Source: Chrysoporthe austroafricana (taxonomy: Eukaryota; Ascomycota; Sordariomycetes; Diaporthales; Cryphonectriaceae). Taken from it: a stretch of 64,000 bases of DNA. The notes beneath the pieces are model-generated. The model was not told the origin of the DNA, made no database searches, and saw nothing but the letters and a program-made list of their open reading frames with translations. Of this stretch, positions 43,801 to 55,820 are shown piece by piece. The position numbers were made by a program, and so were the translations under genes. Where the stretch lies: positions 124,001 to 188,000 of the forward strand of contig JYIP02000006.1 of the NCBI GenBank assembly GCA_001051155.2. Direction: 5' to 3'. Position 1 is the stretch's first letter. Every line of letters starts with the position of its first letter.

Positions 43801-45155
43801 AACTATAAGAAGAATTCCGCCTATCTGATTTGTTATTTATTTAAAACTTTTATTATTATAAATATTATTAAGTTTTTATAATCGGAATGTATTATATTTT
43901 AATATTTAATTCCTATTAAATAATGCTGCTATTTTTCGAATGCCTTTACAATTGCTATTAATTCTTTATTTGGAATACTGTAATTAAATTCTAAGCCGTT
44001 CAATTTCTTTAAGAAATTGCTTATAATTCTGAAATGTCTTTAATCGTCCCGTTAACCAAATTATTTTCCGAATATATAATCCGATATATCGGTTTTAACC
44101 TTAAATAGCTTATTTAAATTTATTTTATAAAATATAAATTCTAATATAACCCGTCTTTTAACCTTATCGAATGCCTTTTATATTTTTTATATCTATTCGA
44201 ACTTTCGATTCTTTTTTATAAGATTTATAAAAAGGCATACGATTTTGCTATAATTTCAAATGAATTATTAATAGAAATTAATATATCTAAAGAATGCTTT
44301 AACTTCTTTAATCTTTTCTAATATAAGCTATTCTTTTATTGTTTAAACTTTATTTTTCTGCATATTAATTTTCTTTAGCTTTATTATATAGCCGAAATAA
44401 TTAATCTTTTGCTAATAAAAATAGCATTTATTTAGCTCGATTAAGAATTTATTATCTTATAAAATCTGGAATACTTATTATATATATTGCTTATATAATT
44501 CGAAATCTTTCGAATAAATAAAAATATTATTTAAATAAATAATAATAATAATATTCAGATAGTTATAAAAAATATCGTTAATTATCTTTTAGAACGATAT
44601 AAACGCATTAATAAGCTTAAAAGGTAAAATTATATATTCGAAATATTCGTAACGAATCTTAAAAGCTATTTTCCAAATATTGTCTTCTTTAATCCCGATA
44701 TAGTAATATCTTTCCTTGAAATTAAGTATAATAAACTAATTTATTCCGATTAAGCGGTTTCGCATTTTTCTTATTAAAAATAAAAAATAGCGATTCTTAA
44801 TCGTAATATTATTAAGCTATCGATAATTTATATAAAATCGTAATTTGCTATTCTTTTTGAATATAAATAGGATTAAATATCCCGTAAGTAATTATAATTT
44901 CCGTATATAATTTCTTTTTAGATTCTTATTAATATATTCTTTAAGTATTTCGAGCTTTTCTTAATCGAGCTTATAAATAGAATAGTTTTGCGGTTTAATC
45001 TTTTCTTTTAATAAGATTTTATAATTAAAAGGGCCGTATTTTAATAAGCCGGTATTAAATTTCTTTTGCTATAGTTTCTTAAACTTATAGTATTCTTTTA
45101 ATATATTCTTGAGTTCGAATAGCAATTTTTCTTTATCTTTTGAAATTTAAAAGAA

Positions 45156-45604
45156 TATTATAAACGTTATAATAGTCTTAAAATAAACTGTAATATTAAA
45201 GGGTTTATGCTAGTAAAAACGGTGCTAAATATAGCTTTAAATACCGGAAACTTATTTAATAAATATTTACAATATTTATAAGCTTATAAGGCTATTATTA
45301 GGATATATAATAAGGTCCAAATAATACTTAGATTTATAACTGAAAAGCTATAATAATTTACTTAATAAATATCCTATCCTTATATATTTAGCTTTTCAGT
45401 TCTGGATTTGCTAAATCTAAAGCAAATTTCCAGATCTTGGATTTAGCAAATCTAGAACAAATCCCCAAATCTCCTTTATTTTACAACCCTAACCCCGGGT
45501 TACGTAAGCGGGTAAGAAAGGTCTTTTAAATAAAGTTAAGGGTAAGGCGCTTGGCTGGCCCTTTCCTTTCCTTGCATATATAAATCCTTTGCTAAGTTAT
45601 AATA
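45156..45604 (-). repeat. Family A 3' LTR of the complete element
   Basis: Starts TATTATAAACG and ends GTTATAATA on the + strand. Paired with 52043-52480; differences are mostly C/T or G/A plus small indels. Confidence 0.88.
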
Positions 45605-45694
45605 TTATCCTTTTTCTATTGGTTATTATCCTTAATAATTCTCTGTAAGTAGTTTCGACTTATCTGAATAGCTTATTGCGCTTTCCTAATTAGG

Positions 45695-46300
45695 ATAATT
45701 AATAGAGTTTCAAAATTTAAATTTTCCAATCTTTATTTTAACAAAAACAAATAGCATAATTCCTTAATTTTTCGGATTATTCATTACGCTATTATTATGC
45801 ATCCTTATTCCTATTGCAACTGCTTAAGTTTGGAAACTTATGCAATATCCTAATAGGATTTGTTTTATTACTTTAAATACATTCAGCACAATTAACCGAA
45901 TTGTAACGTTCTAAAGCCGATTAATGTTGCGGAACTTTCTTTTACATTTACTCAATTTCAGAAATTAAAGGATAAAATTAAAGGCTTGGAAGATAAGTTA
46001 ATACGGCTACGGAAATAAAAACGAATATAGCGAGAGAAGATAGCCAGGGCTTTCCGTTATAAGTTATCCAATTTCGAGGAATTAAAGAAGCTAGAAGCCG
46101 AAAAGGCTGCGGAAGAGCGTTGCAAGGCAAAAGCCGAGTATCGCAATATAGAGTTTTTGGTTCCGGAAGGTCCTTTTCCTAAAAGTTTCGACTTGGACGC
46201 TACTTTGCAATAGTTTAGTTCTGATATCGATTGGTCTGCTACTAACTTAATTATAAAGTATAAAACTATTCCCGGTTTTTCTAATTATCTTTTTAGTTAA
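45695..46300 (+). pseudogene. Antisense accessory ORF of chromovirus family A (copy 2)
   Basis: Counterpart of the 27,993-28,599 frame, collinear with it and on the strand opposite to pol. The start codon has become ATA. Conserved segments include INVAELSFTFTQFQKLKDKI, KKLEAEKAAEERCKAKAEYR and SFDLDATLQ, then SSDIDWSA. The coiled-coil core is again retained with few stops. Confidence 0.6.
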
Positions 46301-46429
46301 GTAATTAGTTGCTTTTCCTAATATTTCTTGAGTTCTTATTATACATTATTTAAATTATTAATTGGTTTTTAGCTATTTTCGTTCGAATAGTATTTTTTCT
46401 ACTTAATTAAATATTCTTTATATTTGGTT

Positions 46430-49150
46430 AAGCTTTAATATTTAAAGATCCTTTCGATTTCGTATTCTAATTCGTTAGTTTCTATATATATCGATTTGTC
46501 CGTTTTGGCTATCTTTAATACTAGTTCGAAAAGCGAAATATGGAAAACCGGGTAGATTTTTATTCTATAAAGTAATGCAAATTCGAAATTAATATCCGAA
46601 ATTTTCCTTATAATCCTGAATAGATTAAATCTCTTATAGTTTAACGAATAAAAAGGTTTTGTTATTCTAATATATTCTTTTTATTAAACGAAATAGATTT
46701 TATCCTTTTCTTATAAAATTGGTCTTTCAATTTTTTTGGAATTAGTATATTTCGTTATTCTTTCTTATATAAATTTCAGCTTTTTTTGAAATTTTTTCTG
46801 GACTTTCTTAATTTTTTAAATCCGTTTCTCTGCTATTTCTGCATTTATTCCTAATAATTTGTCGTAATAAGCTATCGGGTTATAGTTATAAAATGCGTAA
46901 AATAATAATTTCTTTATTATATTTGTATTTGCGCTATTATATACGAATTATGCTAATAATAGCAAGTTAACCCAGTTATCTTATTCGTAATTTATATAAT
47001 ATTATAAGTATTGCTTAATAATTTAATTCGTTCGTTTTATTTATTTATCCGTTTACGGGTAAAATGCTATAAATATTTTTTGCTATATTCCGAATAGTTT
47101 TATAAATAAAGTCTAGAAATTTAACGGAAACTTTTTATTTCTATCGGAAATAATTTCTTTAAATATGCTATAATTAGCTATAATTATTCTGAAAAATATA
47201 TATACGAGGTTTTCTGCTATATTGCTTTTTTTATAAAGGAAGAAATAAGCATATTTACTTAATTTGCAAACTATTATTAAAATACTATCGTATTGCATTT
47301 TAGTTAAAGGTTTTCGTAAGAAAAGTAATTTAGTAATAAAATCCTAGCTAATAAATTATTAAATTGCTTCCGGAATAAGGAATAATTAAAGTAGTTTATA
47401 AAGCTTATAATATTCAATCTTATTTTTCTTATAGCTATCGTATTCTCGTAAAATTGCTTTAATCTTTTTCTTTAATCCTAGAAAGTTCTAATATCTTTTG
47501 ATTTTTTCATATATAGCTCTAATTCTTTAATATCCGTATGCGAGTATATTATATATATTTCTAATATATTCGTTTTATTCTTTCGTAAATATATTTTTTG
47601 GTTTCTTTTTACTATTGGAAATTCTAATAATTATATTAAATTCTTTAATTTCATTTACAAAATTGCTATCCTTATTTTGTCGGAAAATATTTTAGAATTT
47701 TTTGAATTCCGTATTCTAATAATCTGATCGTTTATTAAATGCATTTATTCTGCTATTCTCAAATCCTTTGCAATAAACAATTTTCAAATCAAATTATAAA
47801 AGGAATTCTGCTTATTTAACTTATTATCTATTCAAAACCTTTATTATTATAAATATTATTAAATTCTTATAATTAGAATATATTATAATTTAATATTTGG
47901 TTCCGATTAAATAATGCTGCTATTTCTCAAATGCTTTTATAATTGCTATTAATTCTTTATTCGGAATGCTATAATTGAGTTTTAAGCTATTTAATTTCTT
48001 TGAAAAGTTGCTTACGATCTTAAAGCGTTTTTAATTATTTCGTTAATCAAATTGTTTTCTAAATGTATAATCCGATATATCGGTTTCGATTTCAAATAGC
48101 TTATTTGGGTTTGCTTTATAGAATATAAGTTCTAATATAATTCGTTTTTTGATTTTATCGAATGCTTTTTATATTTCTTATATTTATTCGAATTTCCGAT
48201 TTTTTTTCGTAAAATTTATAAAAGAGCATATAATTTTGCTATAATTTCGAATAAATTATTAATAAAAGTTAATATAATTAAGGAATGCTTTGATTTCTTT
48301 AGTTTTTTTTAATATAAACTATTTTCTTATTGCTTAAATTTTATTTTTCTATATACTAATTTTGCTTATTTATTATATAACCGAAATAATTGATTTTCTG
48401 CTAATAGAAATAGCATTTGCTTAATTCGATTAAAAATTTATTATTCTATAAAATCTAGAATATTTGCTATATATACTATTTATATAATTCAAAATCTTTT
48501 GAATAAATAAGGATATTATTAAAATAAATAATAATAATAATATTCAAATATTCGCAAAAAATATTATTAATTATCTTTTAGAAAAACGCAAGCGCATTAA
48601 TTAATTCAAAAAGTAAGATTATATATTCAAAATGTCCGTAATGAATTCTAAATATTATTTTCCAAGTATTATCTTTTTTAATTCGAATATAATAATATCT
48701 TTTTTTGAAATTAAACGTAATAAATTAATTTATTCTTATTAATCGATTTTGCATTTCTCTTATTAAAGGTAAAGGATAACGATTCTTAATTATAATATTA
48801 TTAAGCTATTAATAATTTATATAAAATTGTAATTTGCCATTCTTTTTAAATATAAATAGAATTAAATATTTTGCAAGTAATCGTAATTTCCGTATATAGC
48901 CTTTCTTTAAATTTTTATTAATATATTCTTTGAATATTTCGAGCTTTACTTGGTTAAGTTTATAAATAAAGTAATTCTGTAATCTTATTTCTTTTTTCAA
49001 TAGAATTTTATAATTAAAAGGGCTATATTTTAATAAACTAATATCGAACTTCTTTTGCTATAATTTTTTGAATTTATAATATTCTTTTAGTATATTCTTA
49101 AGTTTTAATAACGATTTTTTTTCGTTTTCTAAAATTTAGAAGAATAAAAA
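46430..49150 (-). pseudogene. Family A pol (RT, RNase H, integrase, chromodomain) of the complete element
   Basis: Read right to left: the RT N-terminal part (GYIRKLRLLAKYLILF, GKLQFYINY) at about 49,000-48,809, the rest of RT and RNase H to about 47,400, and the integrase core with CKLSKYAYF and EIISDR at about 47,300-47,110. The integrase C-terminal and chromodomain region reaches about 46,430 and is aligned to copy 1, where the chromodomain is clearer. Trp and Gln codons are widely converted to stops. Confidence 0.75.
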
Positions 49151-51184
49151 GTACTATTAAGCGTATTTTATTTCGCTTGCTTTTTATTATTCTTTTCGGG
49201 ATTTAATTTCTAATAGCTTCGGGTATTTATTGCGTATTAACCCGAATTTCTTTCCGTAATCTTTTTATATTTATTATTTTAGAAGCTATATTTCTTTATA
49301 GTTCTATAGTTTATATAGCTTCATATTACTTTGCGTTAAATCGATTTTCTATCGGTTATTAATCGCTTGAATTTCTAGTTTATTTTTAATTTGTAACTAT
49401 AAATTTAAAGTATTTATAACCTTTCCTTATATTCTAGCAAATTTATTTGCTTTAAAAGTATATTTAAGCTTATTTAAACGCATATTCCTAATATTATCTT
49501 TAGTAATTAAGTCTTTCTTTATTCCGTTAATTGCAACCTTTTTAGTAAATATAGCTTATTCTTATAAAATCTAGCTAATAGTCCAATCGATTCGAAAATT
49601 ATGCTTTTTAAACTAAAATATTCTTAAGATCAATTTGTATTATACCGTATTTATAATATCGAAAGTAGTTTTTATTATAAAGCTTTAAATCGAAATAAAT
49701 AAGTAATTAATTTCTATATCGATTATATCAAATTGTATATAACCGCTTTTCTTTCTATAATATTGAATTTATAAGGATTCTTTTTCTGCATTTAAGGAAT
49801 TCGTTCTTTATTAACGATTTCCGGCAAGATAAAATTTCTTTATATGCTATTATCCAATAATGCGCCGTATTATTACCCGTTAATATATGCGTTTAATATA
49901 ATATATTTTTCGTTTTCTTTCGTAATTGCGCATAAAGACCTTATAATCCTAATCGGCTATTATTTTATTATAAGCAATCCTTCTCTTTTAAAGTATTCTG
50001 GGCTTTTTTCGCTACTTGCTTTGCCAGTTTTCGTATTTAGCTCTGGCTATACTGCTTTGCCTTTTCGGCCTTTTGCAGTTAATACTATTCTTTAGCCTTA
50101 TCTTGCATATAAATAAAGCATGCTATAATATAGCATTATTCCTATATCGTTTTTCCTTAAATGCATTTCTATAGATAATTGTCGGGTAGTCTAATATAAG
50201 CATTATTATTTTCAATATATAAGACTTTTTTATATTTCTTTCGGAATTCCGTAATGGATTGAATTAATTGGTTTTATTCTCTGATTGAGAATTAATTATA
50301 TTTGACTTTCTCGTTAAAGTATATTTAGCAGTTATAATAAATATAATATATTCAAACAAGTTTATAATAACGAAAGTATAAATAATTAATCCTTCTATTT
50401 TCTTAAGGCTTATATTTGCTATTCTAAAATAGAATGCTTTGGAAAAGTTCTTATAATATAAGTCCGTAAATAAAATGCTTAACCTTTATATATTTAAATA
50501 TTTAGTTATCTTGCTTTAATTATTTTTATTTTGCATATTAAGTAACTATTTTTTTTATTTCCGTATTGAATTCTTTTTCGGATATAAGGGTTCGTAAGTT
50601 ATTTGGCTGCTTATTTTGCAGCGCTATTTTTTCAAGCGTAGCGCTTGATATAAGTATTTTCATTTATTAAATGCTAATTTCTTCTTTTACTATTATTTCC
50701 TATTATCGTTCGAAATAATAATTTAAGGGGAATTTCCCTAAATTTGCTTCTTTAATATTAAAAGAGTTACTTAAATAGTTTAAATTATTGCTATTTATAG
50801 CCGTATTGTAAATAAGGCCTTTTCTTTTTATAGCGAATTGCTTTTATCTTTTAAGTTTCTATAAAAACTATCTTAAACTTTCTTTTGCTAAAAAGTATAA
50901 TAAGCAATAGTTCTAATAATAAGCTATTTAACTTATACTATTATAATTAAAGTCCGCTACTTATTCCGGTAAAATATTATTGCTTAGCTAATTGGGTTCT
51001 TATTATTAAGCGATATTAACTTATTTTTCCGGAACTGGTTTCCAGTTTCGCTTTTTTCTTTCCTAATAACAATTGCGCGCAATATAACCTTTCTTGCCGC
51101 AATTATAGCAGGTAATTCCCTTGTATTATTCTCGTATTAAAGTATTTAATTCTATAAGTTTAATATATATCGTGCCCGAATAAG

Positions 51185-51990
51185 CTATACTATTTTGAAT
51201 TTTCCGCTAGAACCGGCATTTCCTTGAATTGGGTTAATATTTCGGAATGCTGCTATAGTTCTTTTATCGCTATTAGCGCCGCTCGTAAAATCGATTATTA
51301 ATGCGAATTGCTTTATTAATAAATTCGCTAAGTTTTTCAGGCCAATTTTCTTTATAAAGCTCGTCTTTAACTTTTTCCTTAAATCCCGTATAATAAGCAT
51401 TTATAAAAGGTTTATTCTCGTAATCGAAATAAGCGATAATCTGCTTAAATTTAACTATATAATCCGCGGCCGAGCCGGTCTATCGGAAAGCTTCTAACTA
51501 TCGTATTGCAATACGCTGCTTGTCTAAATCCTTAAAAGTTTTAGTAAAAGCCATTTCGAAATTAGCATAGCATTAGAAAATGCGTTTAGTATTTTCAGAA
51601 CGGAAGTTTTTACTATTATCTAGATAATTGCGAAAGGTTAGCTTTCATTACTGAAAGGCAGTCCTTTCGAAATGGCTTCTTGCAAAATCGATTTTATCGT
51701 AAGTAATTCTGAACTGAGTGCTATAGTGCTTGAAATAGGCTTTAAATTGAATTAAGAAAGCTTGGAAGTTTTTTCGAATGCTTTTATAGGATCCAAATTT
51801 ATCAAGCTTGAAAGCTTTAGCTTATTAGAAAGCATTAAAGCGGAAAATTTCGTTTTTAACTTTTTCAAGCTGCTAGTATAAGGCTATATTTTGCTGCTGG
51901 AACTGTTCGTTAATAAGGATAATTAAGGCTTTTTCTTGAAAAGCTTAGTTGTTAAAAAAAAACGAAGTCTGGAATGCTATCGTATTTCCG
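51185..51990 (-). pseudogene. Family A gag of the complete element
   Basis: Minus-strand frame aligning with the gag sequence at 26,580-27,420 and 60,430-61,300 (capsid-like region, KLKTSFIKKIGLKNLANLLI). A CCHC-type knuckle region lies just left of it near 51,100, where the minus strand keeps C..C spacing in part. Confidence 0.7.
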
Positions 51991-52042
51991 GTATTGCTTA
52001 AAGGGTATATATTAAACCGTTCTTGAATAAAAGTCGTAAAAA

Positions 52043-52480
52043 TATTATAAATGCTGCAATAATCTTAAAATAAACTGTAATATTAAAGGGTTTATATTAG
52101 CAAAAATAGTATTAAATATAGCTTTAAATACTAAAAACTTATTTAATAAATGTTTATAATATTTATAAGCTTATAAGGCTATTATTTGAATATTTAGTAA
52201 TACTTAGATTTACGACTGAAGAGCTATAATGATTTACTTAATAGATATCCTGTCTTTATATATTTAGCTTTTCAGTTCTGGATTTGCTGGATCTGGAGCA
52301 AATCCTTAAATCCTGGATCTGGCGGATCTGAAATAGATTCCCAAATCTCCTTTACTTTACAACCCTAACCCCGGGCTATGTAAGCGGGTAAAGGGGGTCT
52401 TTTAAATAAGGTTGAAAGTAAAGCGCTTAGCTAGCCCTTTCCTTTTCTTGCATATATAAATCTCTTGCTAGGTTATAATA
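52043..52480 (-). repeat. Family A 5' LTR of the complete element
   Basis: 438 bp; ends GTTATAATA immediately before the AAGAA duplication. Confidence 0.88.
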
Positions 52481-55384
52481 AAGAACAAAAAGTACTATTA
52501 AGCGTATTTTGCTTCTTTTGCTTCTTATCGTTATTTGCAAAGCTTAATTTCCGGTAGTTTTGAATATTTATTATTTATTAGCTTAAATTTCTTTTCGTAA
52601 TCCCTTTATATTTGCTATTTTGAAAATAATATTTCCTTATAATTTTATAATCCATATAGCTTTATAACGCTTTATACTAGATTAATTCTTTATTAATCGC
52701 TAATTGCTTGAATTTTTAATTTGTTTTTAACTTATATTTATAAATTCGAAATATCCGTAACTTTTTTTTATATTTCAGCAAATATATTTGCTTTAAAGGT
52801 ATATTTAAGCCTGTTTAAGCATATGCTTTTAATATTATTTTTAATAATTAAAACTTTCCTTTTTCTATTAATTATAACTTTTTCAATAAGTATAATTTGT
52901 TCTTATAAAATCTGGCTAATAGTTTAATTAATTCGAGAATTATATTTTTTAAGCTAAAGTATTCTTAAAATTAACTTATATTATACTATATTTATAATAT
53001 CGAAAGTAGTATTCGTTATAAAGCTTTAAATCGAAATAAATAAGTAATTAGTTTTTATATTAATTATATTAAAGTTATATGCAATTGCTTTCCCTTTTAT
53101 AATATTAAATTTATAAAAGCTTTTCTTTTACGCTTAAGGAATTCGTTCTTTATTAACGATTTCTAGCAAAATAAAATTTCCTTATATACCGCTATTTAAT
53201 AGTATGTTATATTATTGCTTATTAATATATACGTCCAATATAATATATTTTTCGTTTTCTTTCGTAATTGCGTATAAAGACTTTATACTTTTAATCGGCT
53301 ATTATTCTATTATAAGCGATTTTTCCTTTTTGGAATATCTTAAGCTTCTCTCGCTATTTGCTTTGCTAGCTTTCTTACTTGGCTTTAGCTATACTGCCTT
53401 GCTTTTTTAGCTTTCTATAGCCTATACTATTCTTTAGCTTTAGCTTGCATATAAATAGAGTATGCTATAATATAATACTATTCCCATATTATTTTTCTTT
53501 AAATGCATTTCTATAGATAATTATTTAATAATCTTATATAAGCGTTATTATTTTCAATATGCAAAATCTTTCTGTATTTTTTTCGGGGTTTTATAATAAG
53601 TTGGATTAATTAGTCTTATTCCTTAATTAGAAATTAATTATATTTGACTTTTTCGTTAAAATATATCTAATAGTTATAATAAATATAATATATTCAAGCA
53701 AATTTATAATAACGAAAGTATAAATAATTAATCCTTTTATTTTCTTAAAGTTTATATTTATTATTCTAGAATAGAATGCTTTGGAAAAGTTCTTATAATA
53801 TAAGTCCGTAAACGAAATATTCGACTTTTATATATTTAAATTTTCAGTTATTGTACTTCGGGCGTTTCTATTCTGTATTTTAAGTAATCGTTTCTTCTTT
53901 TTCCGTAAAGAGTTCTTTTTCGAATATAAGGGTTAATAGGTTATCCGGCTGCTTATCTTGCAATACTATTTCCTTAAACATAATACTTGGTATCGATATT
54001 TCTGCTTATAAAGTACTAAATTCTTCTCTTATTATTATATTCTATTATTATTCGAAATAGTAATTTAAAGGAAACTTTTTCAAATCTATTTCCTTAACAT
54101 TAAAAAGATTGCTTAAATAATCTGAATTACTGCTATTTATAGCTATATTGTAAATAAGGCCTTTTTTTCTTATAGCAAGCTATTTCTGTTTTTTAAATTT
54201 GTATAAAAACTATTTTAAACTTTTTTTTATTAAGAAATGCAATAAGCAATAATTCTAATAGCGAGCTATTCAACTTATGCTATTATAATTAAAGTCTATT
54301 ATTTGTTCTAATAAGATATTATTATCTAGCTAATTAAGTTCTTATTAATAAGTAATGCTAACTTATTTTTCCGAAATTAATTTCCAGTTTTGCCTTTTTT
54401 TTTCCTAATAACAATTGCATATAATATAGCCCTTTTTATTGCAATTATAACAAATAATTCCTTTGCATTATTTCTATATAAAAGTATTCAATTCTATAAA
54501 TCCAGTATATATTATATTCGAATAAGCCGTATTATTCCGGGTTTTATATTAAAATTTGCATTTTCGTAAATTAAATTAATATTTCGGGGCATTATTATAA
54601 TTCCTCTATTGTTATTAATGCTATTCGTAAAATCGATTATCGATACGGACTGCTTTATTAATAAACTTATTAAATTTTTCAAATCTATTTTCTTTATAAA
54701 GCTCGTCTTTAATTTCTTCTTTAAATCTCGCATAATAAGCGTCTATAAAGGATTCGTTTTCATAATTTAAATAAGCTATAATTTGCTTAAACTTAGCCAT
54801 ATAATTTGCAGCCGAACCGGTTTATCGAAATGCTTTCAATTATCGTATTATAATGCGCCGTTCGTTCGGGTTTTCAAAAATTTTAATAAAAGCTAATTCA
54901 AAATTAGCATAGCGCTAGAAAATGCGCTTAATATTTTCAGAGCGAAAGTTTTCGCTATTATTCAAGTAATTTCGAAAAGTTAATTCTTATTATTAAAAAG
55001 CAGTCTTTTCGAAATAGCTTCTTGCGAAATCAATTTTGTTATAAATAGTCCGGAATTAAGCATTATAATGCTTAAAATAAGCTTTAAGTTATATTAAGAA
55101 AGCTTGAAAGTCCTTTCGGGTATTTTTATAAAAGCTAAGCTTATTAAGCTTAAAAGCTTTAGCTTATTAAAAGGCATTAAAACGGAAGATTTTATTTTTA
55201 ATTTCCTTAAGCTATTAATATAAGGTTATATTTTATTATTGAAATTATTTATTAATAAGGATAATTGGAACTTTTTCCTAAAAAGCCTAGTTGTTAGAAA
55301 AGAATGAAATCTAAAGCGCTATCGTATTTCCGATATTGCTTAAGAAGTATATATTAAACCGTTCTTGAATAAAAGTCGTAAAAA

Positions 55385-55820
55385 TATTATAAACGCTGCA
55401 ATAATCTTAAAATAAATTGCAATATTAAAAGGTTTATGCTAGTAGAAATAATGCTAAATATAGCTTTAATTACCGGAAATACATTTAACGAATATTCGCA
55501 ATATTTATAAGCTTATACGGCTATTATTTGAATATCTAATAAGGTTTAAATAATATTTAGATTTACGATTAAAGAGCTATAATAATCTGTTTAATAAGTA
55601 TCCTAACTTTATATATCTAGCTTTTTAGTTTGAACTATTAAGACTGCTATTAATAATATCGGTCTATACTAAACCGCTAAGACCGATAGCGATTCCGTTA
55701 GTTTAACCTTTAACTTTGAATTATATAATCCTTGCGGGTTAGCAAAGCTATTTAGCAAATTGTTCCGTTAATTTTCTTTATGCCTTGCATATTTACCGGC
55801 TCCTTTATCGAATTATAACA
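55385..55820 (-). repeat. Family A 5' LTR with a divergent U3
   Basis: The left part (R/U5 side) matches the other family A LTRs. The right part from about 55,630 (U3 side in this orientation) is different sequence until the shared CTTGCATAT and terminal ATTATAACA. The CA terminus is unmutated. It looks like a subfamily LTR with its own promoter region. Confidence 0.75.

Larger units (their letters stand above)
45156..52480 (-). mobile_element. Complete chromovirus family A element, RIP-degraded, self-nested
   Basis: LTRs at 45156-45604 (449 bp, 3') and 52043-52480 (438 bp, 5') bound a 7.3-kb element. The exact 5-bp duplication AAGAA lies at 45151-45155 and 52481-52485. The element is inserted into another copy of its own family. 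Along the minus strand it carries gag (about 51,990-51,185), zinc-knuckle and protease region (about 51,100-49,200), RT (about 49,150-48,170, including the fragment KKNGKLQFYINY), RNase H, integrase core (about 47,300-47,110: CKLSKYAYF, EIISDR), chromodomain region, and the antisense accessory ORF beside the 3' LTR. It is the best template for the structure of the family. Confidence 0.9.
42880..55820 (-). mobile_element. Chromovirus family A copy, - strand, 3' end lost, interrupted by a complete family A copy
   Basis: Sequence starts abruptly within the RNase H/integrase region at about 42,880 and runs through RT to 45,155. It is interrupted by the element at 45,156-52,480 and resumes at 52,481 with the protease region, zinc-knuckle region and gag. 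The 5' LTR is 55385-55820. The 45,155/52,481 join restores the sequence seen uninterrupted at about 49,130 and 57,890. The 3' LTR and accessory ORF are missing, apparently lost in the rearrangement that fused it to the preceding copy. Confidence 0.8.

Noticed and set aside
49844..50095. Several 60-85 codon + strand frames in the AT-rich block resembling hydrophobic membrane peptides (also 53,204 and 58,593)
   Set aside because: They recur at homologous positions antisense to the family A protease region; the hydrophobicity comes from AT-rich codons.
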